From Poritiphilus sp965212595 (GTDB lineage Bacteria; Bacteroidota; Bacteroidia; Flavobacteriales; Flavobacteriaceae): DNA of 64,000 nucleotides. The position numbers and the translations under genes were made by a program. Under the pieces are notes generated by a model. The model had not been told where the DNA came from and did no database searches. It worked only from the letters and a program-made list of their open reading frames with translations. Location of the stretch: the NCBI GenBank assembly GCA_965212595.1, contig CBDBVE010000001.1, positions 372,001 to 436,000 of the forward strand, in the 5' to 3' direction. Positions 23,969 through 32,031 of the stretch are shown piece after piece. Position 1 is the first letter of the stretch. The number at the start of each line of letters is the position of its first letter.

Positions 23969-24307
23969 ATGAAAAAAATCGAGGCAATTATTCGAAAATC
24001 GAAATTTGATGATGTCAAAAAGGCATTACATCAAATTGAGGTGAACTTCTTCAGTTACTGGGATGTAACCGGAGTGGGGAACGAAAAGCAAGGGCATGTA
24101 TATAGGGGCATCTCCTATAGCACCTCAGACATCCAACGAAGGTACCTTGTCATTGTAGTTTCAGATGAGTTTTTAGACCGAACGCTAAATACCATTTTTG
24201 AATCGGCAAGAACGGGCAATGTCGGAGACGGAAAAGTCTTTGTTTCCGATATTATAAACGCTTACCGTATCAGAACAGGAGAAAACGGCCATGCCGGAAT
24301 CAACTAA
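23969..24307 (+). CDS. P-II family nitrogen regulatory protein
   Basis: A 112-residue PII signal protein that senses 2-oxoglutarate and ATP/ADP. The T-loop contains Tyr in HVYRGISY, the position uridylylated in enterobacteria; the B-loop is ARTGNVGDGKVFV and the C-loop YRIRTGE, both intact. The T-loop lacks the usual GFGRQKG context (VGNEKQGHVYRG). It is 27 bp upstream of amt, so it is a GlnK-type regulator that probably gates Amt and may also influence glutamine synthetase. Confidence 0.93.
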   Translation: MKKIEAIIRKSKFDDVKKALHQIEVNFFSYWDVTGVGNEKQGHVYRGISYSTSDIQRRYLVIVVSDEFLDRTLNTIFESARTGNVGDGKVFVSDIINAYRIRTGENGHAGIN

Positions 24308-24334
24308 AAACCAACTAACTAATACTTATAAGAA

Positions 24335-25588
24335 ATGGACGCAGGATTATTTACAGCTAATAATGTTTGGATGATGGTTTGTACCGCCCTGGTGTTTTTT
24401 ATGCACATGGGATTTGCTTTTTTGGAAATCGGACTTACCAGACAAAAAAACACGATCAATATTTTATTTAAGAACGTTTTTATTATCACCGTAGGACTAC
24501 TAATGTACTATATAGGTGGTTTCAACCTGATGTATCCCGGATTTGCCGATGGATCTTCGGGAATTTTAGATTTTGCAGGTTTCGGCATAGCCGCACCTGA
24601 AAATGGAATGACTCCAGAATATGCAGATGGAGGCTATACCTGGTGGACAGACTTCCTGTTCCAGGGTATGTTTGCCGCCACTGCTGCCACCATTGTGTCT
24701 GGAGCAGTAGCAGAGCGTATCAAACTTGGCTCCTTCATGATTTTTACTATTCTATATGTAGGCCTTGTTTACCCAATTATTGGTTCATGGCAATGGGGAG
24801 GTGGTTTCCTCTCTACTCTTGGTGGTGACGAGGGCGGATTTTATGACTTTGCAGGTTCAACACTAGTGCATTCCGTTGGTGGATGGGGTGCCCTTATTGC
24901 GGTTTACCTCTTGGGAGCCCGGATTGGAAAATTCGGCGAAGATGGAAAAACAAGAGCAATCCCTGGTCATAACATTCCTATGGCAGCAGGCGGGGTATTG
25001 ATTCTCTGGCTGGGGTGGTTTGGCTTTAATGGCGGATCTGTACTTTCTGCAGACCCAGCTACCACTTCCCTTGTACTGGTAACAACTTGTTTGGCAGCCG
25101 CAGCAGGTGGTGTAGGATCATTTATACTATCAACAATCCTTTATAAGAACTACGATCTAACGATGTTCCTCAACGGAATCCTCGGTGGTTTGGTAGGAAT
25201 TACTGCTGGAGCAGACCTGATGTCTCCTACCGAAGCAGTAATGATAGGGTTAATCGCCGGAGCAATCATTGTCTTAGGCGTAGCACTAATAGACCGATTA
25301 AAACTAGATGACCCCGTAGGTGCCATCGCCGTTCACCTTATTTGTGGTATCTGGGGTACCCTTGCAGTAGGTATTTTTGGCTCAATGGCAGGTGGTCAGC
25401 AATTCTTGTATCAGCTTGCCGGGGTTGGAGCCGCCGCCACAATGTGTACAGTGTCGGCCTTCATTATTCTCTTTGCACTTAAGAAAACCATTGGATTACG
25501 AGTTTCCAAGAAAGAAGAGCTGGAAGGACTAGACATCCACGAACACGGTATGGATGCTTATGCCGATTTCAGAATGAATCAACACTAA
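24335..25588 (+). CDS. amt: ammonium transporter Amt
   Basis: A 417-residue inner-membrane ammonium channel with about 11 helices. Seen: WWTDFLFQGMFAATAATIVSGAVAER with the external gate region, the pore His in STLVHSVGGWGAL and HLICGIWGTLAVG. It takes up ammonium as a trimer regulated by PII. The C-terminal tail (SKKEELEGLDIHEHGMDAY) carries the typical PII-interacting DxxEHG-like signature. Part of PII-amt-porin. Confidence 0.95.
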   Translation: MDAGLFTANNVWMMVCTALVFFMHMGFAFLEIGLTRQKNTINILFKNVFIITVGLLMYYIGGFNLMYPGFADGSSGILDFAGFGIAAPENGMTPEYADGGYTWWTDFLFQGMFAATAATIVSGAVAERIKLGSFMIFTILYVGLVYPIIGSWQWGGGFLSTLGGDEGGFYDFAGSTLVHSVGGWGALIAVYLLGARIGKFGEDGKTRAIPGHNIPMAAGGVLILWLGWFGFNGGSVLSADPATTSLVLVTTCLAAAAGGVGSFILSTILYKNYDLTMFLNGILGGLVGITAGADLMSPTEAVMIGLIAGAIIVLGVALIDRLKLDDPVGAIAVHLICGIWGTLAVGIFGSMAGGQQFLYQLAGVGAAATMCTVSAFIILFALKKTIGLRVSKKEELEGLDIHEHGMDAYADFRMNQH

Positions 25589-25604
25589 AACTAGCTCATA
25601 AAAA

Positions 25605-25632
25605 AACGGAGCGTTTGGCAGAACGCTCCGTT
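25605..25632 (+). terminator. hairpin after amt
   Basis: AACGGAGCGTT (25605-25615) and AACGCTCCGTT (25622-25632) form a perfect 11-bp stem around TGGCAG. No T-tract follows, so it may be a partial terminator or a 3'-end stabiliser that lowers expression of the downstream porin. Confidence 0.5.
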
Positions 25633-25705
25633 GATAACCATTTCATAAAAACTAAAGCTCAATTAACTAGTAAACATCCTTTTTAAGGATACAAATCATT
25701 GAAAT

Positions 25706-26842
25706 ATGAAAACGATTACCTATACAAATTACGTAAAAAATATCATTCTTTTGGCTATCATGTTTGTCGCGAGCGTCGCTATAGCACAGGAAGAAGAGGA
25801 AGAGAAGAAGAAATTTGAATTTAGTGGTACTGTTGACGCCTATTATCGCGCTAACTTTAACGGACTTAATAAAGTAGTTCCTAATGATGATCCTCTTGGC
25901 GCATCTTTTGGACCCACGGCACCTGGTACATCTTTTGCAAACGATCCTGGTTTTGCACTTGGTATGGTAAACTTAATTGCCTCTTATGAAGGAGACAAAG
26001 TTGGTTTTGTAGCCGACCTGGTTTTTGGACCCAGAGGAGAAGACGCCGTATTTGGCTCTCCCTTTGGTTCGCCAAACATCGTAAACCAATTGTATGTATA
26101 CTGGAATGTAAGCGAAGGCACTACCCTTACCTTTGGGAATTTCAACACTTTCCTGGGCTATGAAGTAATTTCACCGGCCGCTAATTTCAACTATAGCACC
26201 TCATATATGTTCTCTTACGGACCTTTCTCACATGCTGGCCTAAAGGCAGATTTTACCTTGTCTGACGACTTTAGTTTGATGCTGGCAATTCTTAACCCAA
26301 CAGACTTTACCGATGTCAACCCATTCGGAGAATTATCCTTCGGAGCGCAATTGGGCTTTTTTGATCAGTACCTGAACTTCCTTTTTGGCAAACAAGGGTT
26401 TAACGAAACTATCGTAGGAGGTACTTTGACCGACACAGATATTAAATCGCTATTTCAGGTCGATTTCACCGGAGGTTTTGATGTATCAGAGGATTTCTTT
26501 TTAGGTATAAACGCAACCTATCAGGATACCGATGGCGTAGGTTTTTACGGAGCCGCCCTTTATCCGCAGCTCAAGACATCTGAAAACTTTACCATTGGCC
26601 TAAGAGGCGAGTATTTTGCTACACAGGAAGGTTTTGGGAATGTTGCCGGCATAGGGGCAGACGCAGATGGCGATGCCAATGTATTAGCCGTTACCCTTAC
26701 CGGAAGTGCAACCATTGGCGACCTGGTACTCAAGCCAGAATTACGGCTTGATAGCGCCTCAGAAGATGTTTTCATCAATAATGATCTTGAAGCAAACGGA
26801 AGCCTGGCTTCCTTTGTTTTAGCCGCGGTATACGCGTTTTAA
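25706..26842 (+). CDS. outer-membrane porin (BBP2/OmpL-like) linked to amt
   Basis: A 378-residue beta-barrel protein. A signal peptide ends SVAIAQ near residue 27, then an acidic run (EEEEEKKK) and alternating strands ending in LASFVLAAVYAF. The sequence fits the beta-barrel porin-2 (DUF1597/OmpL-like) family often found next to amt in Bacteroidota. Passage of ammonium or small nitrogen compounds across the outer membrane is inferred from context. Confidence 0.8.
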   Translation: MKTITYTNYVKNIILLAIMFVASVAIAQEEEEEKKKFEFSGTVDAYYRANFNGLNKVVPNDDPLGASFGPTAPGTSFANDPGFALGMVNLIASYEGDKVGFVADLVFGPRGEDAVFGSPFGSPNIVNQLYVYWNVSEGTTLTFGNFNTFLGYEVISPAANFNYSTSYMFSYGPFSHAGLKADFTLSDDFSLMLAILNPTDFTDVNPFGELSFGAQLGFFDQYLNFLFGKQGFNETIVGGTLTDTDIKSLFQVDFTGGFDVSEDFFLGINATYQDTDGVGFYGAALYPQLKTSENFTIGLRGEYFATQEGFGNVAGIGADADGDANVLAVTLTGSATIGDLVLKPELRLDSASEDVFINNDLEANGSLASFVLAAVYAF

Positions 26843-26891
26843 GATAAAACTACTTGATTAGTTTGGTTTTGTTTAGTTCACTCAGGCAGAA

Positions 26892-26921
26892 AAGCTCTGA
26901 TCTTTAGATCAGGGCTTTTTT
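26892..26921. terminator. bidirectional intrinsic terminator
   Basis: GCTCTGATC (26894-26902) pairs with GATCAGGGC (26907-26915) around TTTA with one G-U pair, followed by TTTTTTT on the plus strand and preceded by A residues, between the porin and the convergent DUF1684 gene. Confidence 0.85.
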
Positions 26922-27573
26922 ATTTCTTAAAAGCCTTGACCCCTGACATTACAGCAATATCCAGGTGGTTCACTTTAGGGACAATCGGACATGAGAATTT
27001 TGGATTATACGCGCAATACGGGTTATAGGCCTTATTGAAATCAATAATCAAAGAATCTCCTTCCGGAATAGAAAGGTCTATGTAACGTCCGCCCCCATAG
27101 GTTTCATCACCATTAGTCTGATCGGTAAAAGGTAAAAACAGATACTTTTCATACTTGCTATCAAGCATTAACTCCTGGTCCTGGTAAACTTCCAACTGAT
27201 GCCATTTTCCATTTAGAAAAAAACGCGCTATCCCAAATACCTTTTCTTTAGATTTTCGTTCTGTGGTGGTTGGCATTAAAAAAGGTAAGGCGTCTGGCGT
27301 TAATGAAAATTCCGCTACTACGCGATAATTGGTATCTGGCTTAAAAAAATCAAGACTGAGAAAATCCTTGCGATGCCTGTCTGCCAAAGGAGAAGTTTTT
27401 GGATCTTTAAATTCTTCATTCAGCTTTTTCTGAAAACTCAAGACTTCTTTTAGAGCGTCGGTTTTGGGCATCTCCTGCTGTTCTTGAGCGATGTCATGAT
27501 ATTTTTTGTCTTGCTTGCATGACCCTATAATCAAAACACAAAACACCAATATTGGGCTAAATAAACATCTCAC
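26920..27573 (-). CDS. DUF1684 lipoprotein
   Basis: A 217-residue predicted lipoprotein with signal and lipobox LIIGSC (Cys near residue 19), and a DUF1684 domain with the typical segments KVFGIARFFLNGKWHQLEVYQ, GGGRYIDL and NKAYNPYCAYNPKFSCPIVP. The last motif holds conserved Cys/Tyr residues. Function unknown. The start is a GTG at 27573; no ATG is in frame nearby. Confidence 0.85.
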   Translation of the reverse strand: MRCLFSPILVFCVLIIGSCKQDKKYHDIAQEQQEMPKTDALKEVLSFQKKLNEEFKDPKTSPLADRHRKDFLSLDFFKPDTNYRVVAEFSLTPDALPFLMPTTTERKSKEKVFGIARFFLNGKWHQLEVYQDQELMLDSKYEKYLFLPFTDQTNGDETYGGGRYIDLSIPEGDSLIIDFNKAYNPYCAYNPKFSCPIVPKVNHLDIAVMSGVKAFKK

Positions 27574-27618
27574 GATCTCACATTTTTTATCAAAAATACA
27601 ACATATGGTTTTTTTCTT

Positions 27619-27626
27619 TAGCTTTG
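27619..27626 (+). promoter_or_regulatory. -7 promoter element of leader ahead of MFS operon
   Basis: TAGCTTTG matches TAnnTTTG exactly; predicted start of transcription near 27633, which is 11 bp before the leader ORF. No clear -33 TTG. Confidence 0.5.
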
Positions 27627-27643
27627 TGCTTCATCTAAAGAAA

Positions 27644-27715
27644 ATGCTACAAAATTCGATTTATAAGACCGTCAGAACCAATTCACCGAAATGGGTCAGG
27701 AATCGCTATGTCTAA
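27644..27715 (+). CDS. possible 23-codon leader peptide
   Basis: ATG to TAA encodes 23 residues rich in Arg/Lys (start MLQNSIYKTV, end WVRNRYV). It is framed by an exact -7 element 18 bp upstream and an intrinsic terminator 26 bp downstream. Two stretches within it, CGTCAG (27670-27675) and GTCAGG (27695-27700), could pair with the 5' arm of that terminator. It may be a control peptide or simply part of a small RNA; no family recognised. Confidence 0.4.
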   Translation: MLQNSIYKTVRTNSPKWVRNRYV

Positions 27716-27740
27716 AATCGAATGTATCAAAATAAGATAA

Positions 27741-27769
27741 AGCCCTGACGAAATCGTCAGGGCTTTTTT
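27741..27769 (+). terminator. intrinsic terminator/attenuator just before MFS gene
   Basis: A perfect 10-bp stem (AGCCCTGACG at 27741-27750, CGTCAGGGCT at 27755-27764) with AAAT loop and a six-T tract (27764-27769). It ends 14 bp before the MFS start codon, so it must be read through, or the MFS gene must have a promoter inside it. Confidence 0.85.
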
Positions 27770-27783
27770 AATGCTTCAATACC

Positions 27784-28983
27784 ATGAAGAAACTCTATCT
27801 CAATTATTTAAATTCCTTCAAAGGGCTTTCCGCAGAGGTCTGGTGGCTGGCACTCATTACCTTTATTAACAGGGCAGGCACCATGGTAATTCCATTTCTG
27901 TCGCTCTACCTTACGAAAGATCTTGGATTAAGCTTCGAAGACGTAGGAATGATTATGAGTAGCTTTGGGCTGGGCTCATTAGCAGGGGCGTGGTTAGGAG
28001 GTAGACTTACCGATCTTTTTGGTTACTACCGTGTAATGCTCATAAGTCTGTTATTAACAGGTGTGCTATTTATTGGCATTCAGTATCTAAATGAATTCTG
28101 GTGGCTCTGTGGCGGCATTTTTGCTTTAATGGTCGTCGCTGACTCTTTTAGGCCGGCATCTCTGGTGGCCTTAAGTGCCTATAGCAAACCCGAAAACAAA
28201 ACACGCTCTGTAACCCTTATTAGGTTGGCCATAAATCTGGGCTTTTCTGCAGGGCCCGCTGTGGGTGGACTAATAATAAGTTCTTTGGGGTACAACGGAC
28301 TTTTTTGGGTAGACGGAGGTACCTGCGCTCTTGCAGGCATATTGTTACTTGTGGTCTTGCATCCTAAGAAGGCCAAAGTGCTTGACAATATCATCAATGA
28401 AAACCCCAAGTCTGCCTATACAGACCTTCCATACATACTGTTCCTTGGAGCCATGGTTCTTTACGGGTTTATCTTTGTGCAATATTTTTCTACCGTACCG
28501 CTTTATTATGAAGATTTTCATTCGATGACCGAGTTCGAAATTGGTCTGCTACTTGGAGCAAATGGCCTTTTGATCTTTGTTTTTGAAATGCCGCTTATAA
28601 AGTATTTAGAAACAAAAACCTGGTCTAAAGTAACTCATATGGTCATAGGACTCTTCCTTGTGGTACTTAGCTTTCTCATCCTCAATCTTACTTCCTGGAC
28701 CGCCATTGTGATCTATGGAATGCTGCTAATGACCCTGGGAGAAATGATCGCCTTCCCGTTTTCCAATGCTTTTGCCATGGAAAGGGCAAAAAGAGGGAAT
28801 CAGGGAGAATATATGGCCTTATATTATATCGCATTTTCTATTTCTCACATTTTTGCACACAATTCAGGGATGCTCTCAATAGACCGCTACGGATATGAGG
28901 TAACCTGGTACGGCGCTTCGGTTATTGGCCTATTGGGGATTTTACTACTTTTATTGCTTAGAAAACGAATTCAAAGAAAATGA
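27784..28983 (+). CDS. MFS transporter
   Basis: A 399-residue inner-membrane transporter with about 12 hydrophobic segments. The loop between helices 2 and 3 carries GAWLGGRLTDLFGYYRV, the MFS motif A. It resembles multidrug-type MFS proteins (MdtH/YfcJ-like), but substrate is unknown. Its stop overlaps the DJ-1 family gene by four bases (ATGA), so the pair is coupled. Only 14 bp separate its ATG from the end of the terminator upstream. Confidence 0.88.
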   Translation: MKKLYLNYLNSFKGLSAEVWWLALITFINRAGTMVIPFLSLYLTKDLGLSFEDVGMIMSSFGLGSLAGAWLGGRLTDLFGYYRVMLISLLLTGVLFIGIQYLNEFWWLCGGIFALMVVADSFRPASLVALSAYSKPENKTRSVTLIRLAINLGFSAGPAVGGLIISSLGYNGLFWVDGGTCALAGILLLVVLHPKKAKVLDNIINENPKSAYTDLPYILFLGAMVLYGFIFVQYFSTVPLYYEDFHSMTEFEIGLLLGANGLLIFVFEMPLIKYLETKTWSKVTHMVIGLFLVVLSFLILNLTSWTAIVIYGMLLMTLGEMIAFPFSNAFAMERAKRGNQGEYMALYYIAFSISHIFAHNSGMLSIDRYGYEVTWYGASVIGLLGILLLLLLRKRIQRK

Positions 28984-29705
28984 AATATATCTATGGTTTT
29001 ATAACCCTCGCATTCCTCATTGGGTGTACTGCAAAAAGCAAATCTGATATTCAGGAGCGGGCCTATGCTCCGGTAATTGAACCAGACAGGTACAACGTGG
29101 CTTTTCTAATCATGGACGGCACTTATAATACAGAGTTTACCGCCCCCTTCGATATATTTCAGCACACCCAATACCGCAAAGGGATAAAGGCTATGAATAC
29201 CTTTACTGTAGCCAATACCAAAGAGCCAATCCTCACCTTTGAAGGCGTTCGTGTCTTACCAGACTTTGACTATACCAGGGACAGTTTACCCCAGATAGAC
29301 ATTCTGGTGGTACCCAGCGCAGAACATCATCTGGATACCGACCTGGAAGATACGGTGATGCTCAACTTCGTAAAGAAGGTAGATAGCAATGCCATGTTTA
29401 TTACTTCGCACTGCGACGGCGCTTTTGTCCTGGCCAAAGCAGGGCTCCTGGATAAGTCGGTGTCAACCACCTTCCCCAGTGATATTGGTGCTTATAAGGA
29501 GATGTTTCCACAGCTTCAGGTTAAAGACAGTGTACTCTTTGTTCATGACGGAAAGTATATTACCTCGGCGGGGGGCGCCAAGAGTTTTGAAGCCGCACTT
29601 TATCTCTGCGAATACCTTTATGGAAAAGAAATAGCCGTGTCTTTATCTAAAGGTCTGGTCATCGATTGGGATTTAAATACCCTCCCAACACTTATTCTTC
29701 CTTGA
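28980..29705 (+). CDS. DJ-1/PfpI family lipoprotein
   Basis: A 241-residue protein with a lipoprotein signal (FLIGC, Cys near residue 16) and a DJ-1/PfpI-like class I glutamine amidotransferase fold at about residues 38-230. The nucleophile elbow is TSHCDGAFVLAKAGLL, with Cys near residue 144. Family members include glyoxalase/deglycase-like enzymes and the regulatory part of AraC-type activators; here it is probably membrane-anchored and periplasmic, which is uncommon. The 3' end overlaps the convergent gene at 29692 by 14 bp. Confidence 0.85.
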   Translation: MKYIYGFITLAFLIGCTAKSKSDIQERAYAPVIEPDRYNVAFLIMDGTYNTEFTAPFDIFQHTQYRKGIKAMNTFTVANTKEPILTFEGVRVLPDFDYTRDSLPQIDILVVPSAEHHLDTDLEDTVMLNFVKKVDSNAMFITSHCDGAFVLAKAGLLDKSVSTTFPSDIGAYKEMFPQLQVKDSVLFVHDGKYITSAGGAKSFEAALYLCEYLYGKEIAVSLSKGLVIDWDLNTLPTLILP

Positions 29706-31113
29706 TTTCGTATCTGGCACCCTTTAAATACTTGTTTATTATTTTATTAAAATCAGGGCTTATACGCAGCAGGGCCGAGTGTTCAAGAGAATAGAGTTCC
29801 TCCTCATCTGTATAGCCATTTTTTAGCAGTTCTTCCAGATAAAACAGCGCAGTACCATAATCTTCGTATTTAGAGCTGGTAGAGATAATCTTGAGATAGG
29901 AATCATAGGTTTTCGGGGCTGTAATAGTCTTTAGCATCCATAGAAAAATAAGCCCTTCTTCATCTTTTATTTCTTCACCATTCAGGATAATAATCTCGTC
30001 TTCAACTAGTGCATTTAGAAAGCCATCAAGGCGTTTTCCCATCTTTTGCACTTCCTTATCATTGCTTTTTTGATATTTCTCCAGTTCTCCCACCTGGTAG
30101 TTCCACCATCCCAAATTATTGAAATTATAGGTAAGCAAATCTTCTTCCAAATAGTAGAGGTAGTCTTCTTTTATCAGCGATTCTCTAAAAAAAATATTGT
30201 TCTGATTTCTTTTTTTAGTCCTGTAAAATTTATCCCTTTTTAGTTCTTTTCTTTTTTCTTGAAGAGAGTCTATATTGAAGTGCGCTCTGTAAACCGAATT
30301 AATCTCCAGAAGCAAGTCATAAGCATTTAACCAATCTCGGGAAGCAAGTGAAGCCTGCATTTCGCTCAATCTTTTCTCAAAGCTTTGTTTTAACAGATCC
30401 TCATCCTTAGAAATATCTCCTTTTCCGATTGCCGAGATCGTAAAGATTTCGAGCGCTCTATTCAAGAGCCTATCCGGGGGCCATTGGCGGCCTCCCTCAA
30501 AGAGAAGAAGCTGGTTTGGGAATTTTAACCTGTTCAATGTTTTCTCGGTGTTCCTCATGGGAGGATAATTGTAATCCCCTGTGCCTACCAGACCAATAAA
30601 ATAAAAGGGATTTTTGCTATTTAGCAATTCGGTATTAGGAATAGCCGAACTGCAAGAAATAACACCATCCACTTCTTTAATAAAAGTAGGAATAGTTGAG
30701 GCAAACTTTCCTCCTGAGCCAAAGCCCGCAGTGTAGACCCGATCTCTGTGAATCTGGAACAGATCGAAAACCCTATTGAACATTCGGTTGGCTATCAGGA
30801 CATTGTTTGATAAGGGAATGGTATCTCGTATACTATTGGAAGAGGCAAGCAGGTATCCGTGTTTCTCGGCGGCGTCCTTGAACATGTGAAGCGCCTGTTT
30901 TCCTCTGCCCTCAAGATCAAAAACAAATAAGACAGGCCAACTTTTTTGATTCTCAAAGCTTGTCGGAATATATAATGAAAAGCTCTCCGTAATAGAATCG
31001 TTCACTACCAAAGAGTCAATAACCGATCCTTTCTTAAGCGTAAGTTGCTGACCATACAGGTTTCCGATAAGTGCCGCTCCCAGAAAGAAAAGGAATGGTA
31101 AAGTTTGCTTCAT
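29692..31113 (-). CDS. secreted alpha/beta-hydrolase-like protein
   Basis: A 473-residue secreted protein: signal peptide (MKQTLPFLFFLGAALIGNLYG), then an alpha/beta-hydrolase-like domain (about 40-230) with VLFVFDLEGRG, and the elbow-like TAGFGSGGKFA. The usual GxSxG is changed to FGSGG, so activity is uncertain. Residues 240-473 are helical and charged, with TPR-like character (DYGTALFYLEELLKNGYTDEEELYSLE). It could be an esterase/peptidase relative or a non-catalytic binding protein. The 3' end overlaps the DJ-1 gene on the other strand. Confidence 0.65.
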   Translation of the reverse strand: MKQTLPFLFFLGAALIGNLYGQQLTLKKGSVIDSLVVNDSITESFSLYIPTSFENQKSWPVLFVFDLEGRGKQALHMFKDAAEKHGYLLASSNSIRDTIPLSNNVLIANRMFNRVFDLFQIHRDRVYTAGFGSGGKFASTIPTFIKEVDGVISCSSAIPNTELLNSKNPFYFIGLVGTGDYNYPPMRNTEKTLNRLKFPNQLLLFEGGRQWPPDRLLNRALEIFTISAIGKGDISKDEDLLKQSFEKRLSEMQASLASRDWLNAYDLLLEINSVYRAHFNIDSLQEKRKELKRDKFYRTKKRNQNNIFFRESLIKEDYLYYLEEDLLTYNFNNLGWWNYQVGELEKYQKSNDKEVQKMGKRLDGFLNALVEDEIIILNGEEIKDEEGLIFLWMLKTITAPKTYDSYLKIISTSSKYEDYGTALFYLEELLKNGYTDEEELYSLEHSALLRISPDFNKIINKYLKGARYEIKEE

Positions 31114-31161
31114 AAAATTGGGTTCATCAAAAACCTAGCCAAAATAGTCTTTTTGTTTCTC

Positions 31162-31986
31162 CTATTCTCCAATAAGTCCCATTTCTACACCTTCTGAATA
31201 AGCTACTTTGATATTCTGACTGTTAAAAGCAGATTTTATTGCCTTATTGGCTTGAAAAGTAACCTCCCAAAAGTCGTCCGGAACTACGAAAGGGCGTACA
31301 ATAAGTTCAACATTATGCGATTCGAATGTTAATATACCTATTTCTGGCGGAGGCTCCTTTAATATTTTAGGAATCCCTGACAGGGCTTCTTCAATGGTAT
31401 TCTTAACTCTGGGAAAGCTCTCTTCATAGGGCATGGTAACAGTTAACTCAAGCCTTATCATTCCCTTTTCAGAATAATTGGTTACTAAAGAATCTGTAAC
31501 CTTAGAATTCGGGATGATCAGGATCTTATTTCCAGGAGTTAATACGTCTGTACTAAAAATACCAATTTCGGTGACTCTGCCAAACTTATCTTCCAATTGA
31601 ATCCAATCCCCAACCTTATAGGGCTTAAGTGTCAGGATTAGGATACCAGAGGCGAAATTGCCCAGACTTCCCTGCAAGGCCATTCCGATGGCAAATCCGG
31701 CAGCAGCCAGAATAGCGATAAGACCCGTTAAATCTGCCCCGATCACGGAAGCAATTATGAATAAAACCGCTCCTTTTAATAAAATACTTACAGTTGATGA
31801 AAGGAAAGGACGAAGTGTTTCGGAAAAACCGGCCTTTTCAAGGACTTTTTTAACAAGGCCAACCAGTTTTTTTACAATTTTGAAACCTATCCAAAGAATG
31901 ATCGCTGCCAAAAATATTTTGGGAACGAAGAAGACAATCTTGTCTAAAGCCAACTGCCAATATTCATTGATCTTGCTCATGTCCAT
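31162..31986 (-). CDS. MscS family mechanosensitive channel (small type)
   Basis: A 274-residue MscS-like channel: helices near residues 15-40, 60-80 and the pore helix (AILAAAGFAIGMALQGSLGNFASGI), then the beta domain (LKPYKVGDWIQLEDKFGRVTEIGIF) and a cytosolic C-domain ending MGLIGE. This is the E. coli MscS size class, unlike the channel at 13633. I use the ATG at 31986 (MDMSKINE); ATG at 31980 is equally possible. The AGCS symporter lies 45 bp upstream on the same strand. Confidence 0.92.
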   Translation of the reverse strand: MDMSKINEYWQLALDKIVFFVPKIFLAAIILWIGFKIVKKLVGLVKKVLEKAGFSETLRPFLSSTVSILLKGAVLFIIASVIGADLTGLIAILAAAGFAIGMALQGSLGNFASGILILTLKPYKVGDWIQLEDKFGRVTEIGIFSTDVLTPGNKILIIPNSKVTDSLVTNYSEKGMIRLELTVTMPYEESFPRVKNTIEEALSGIPKILKEPPPEIGILTFESHNVELIVRPFVVPDDFWEVTFQANKAIKSAFNSQNIKVAYSEGVEMGLIGE

Positions 31987-32031
31987 AAGATAAAATAAGC
32001 AATTATATCTCTGAACCACAAATATTAAAAC

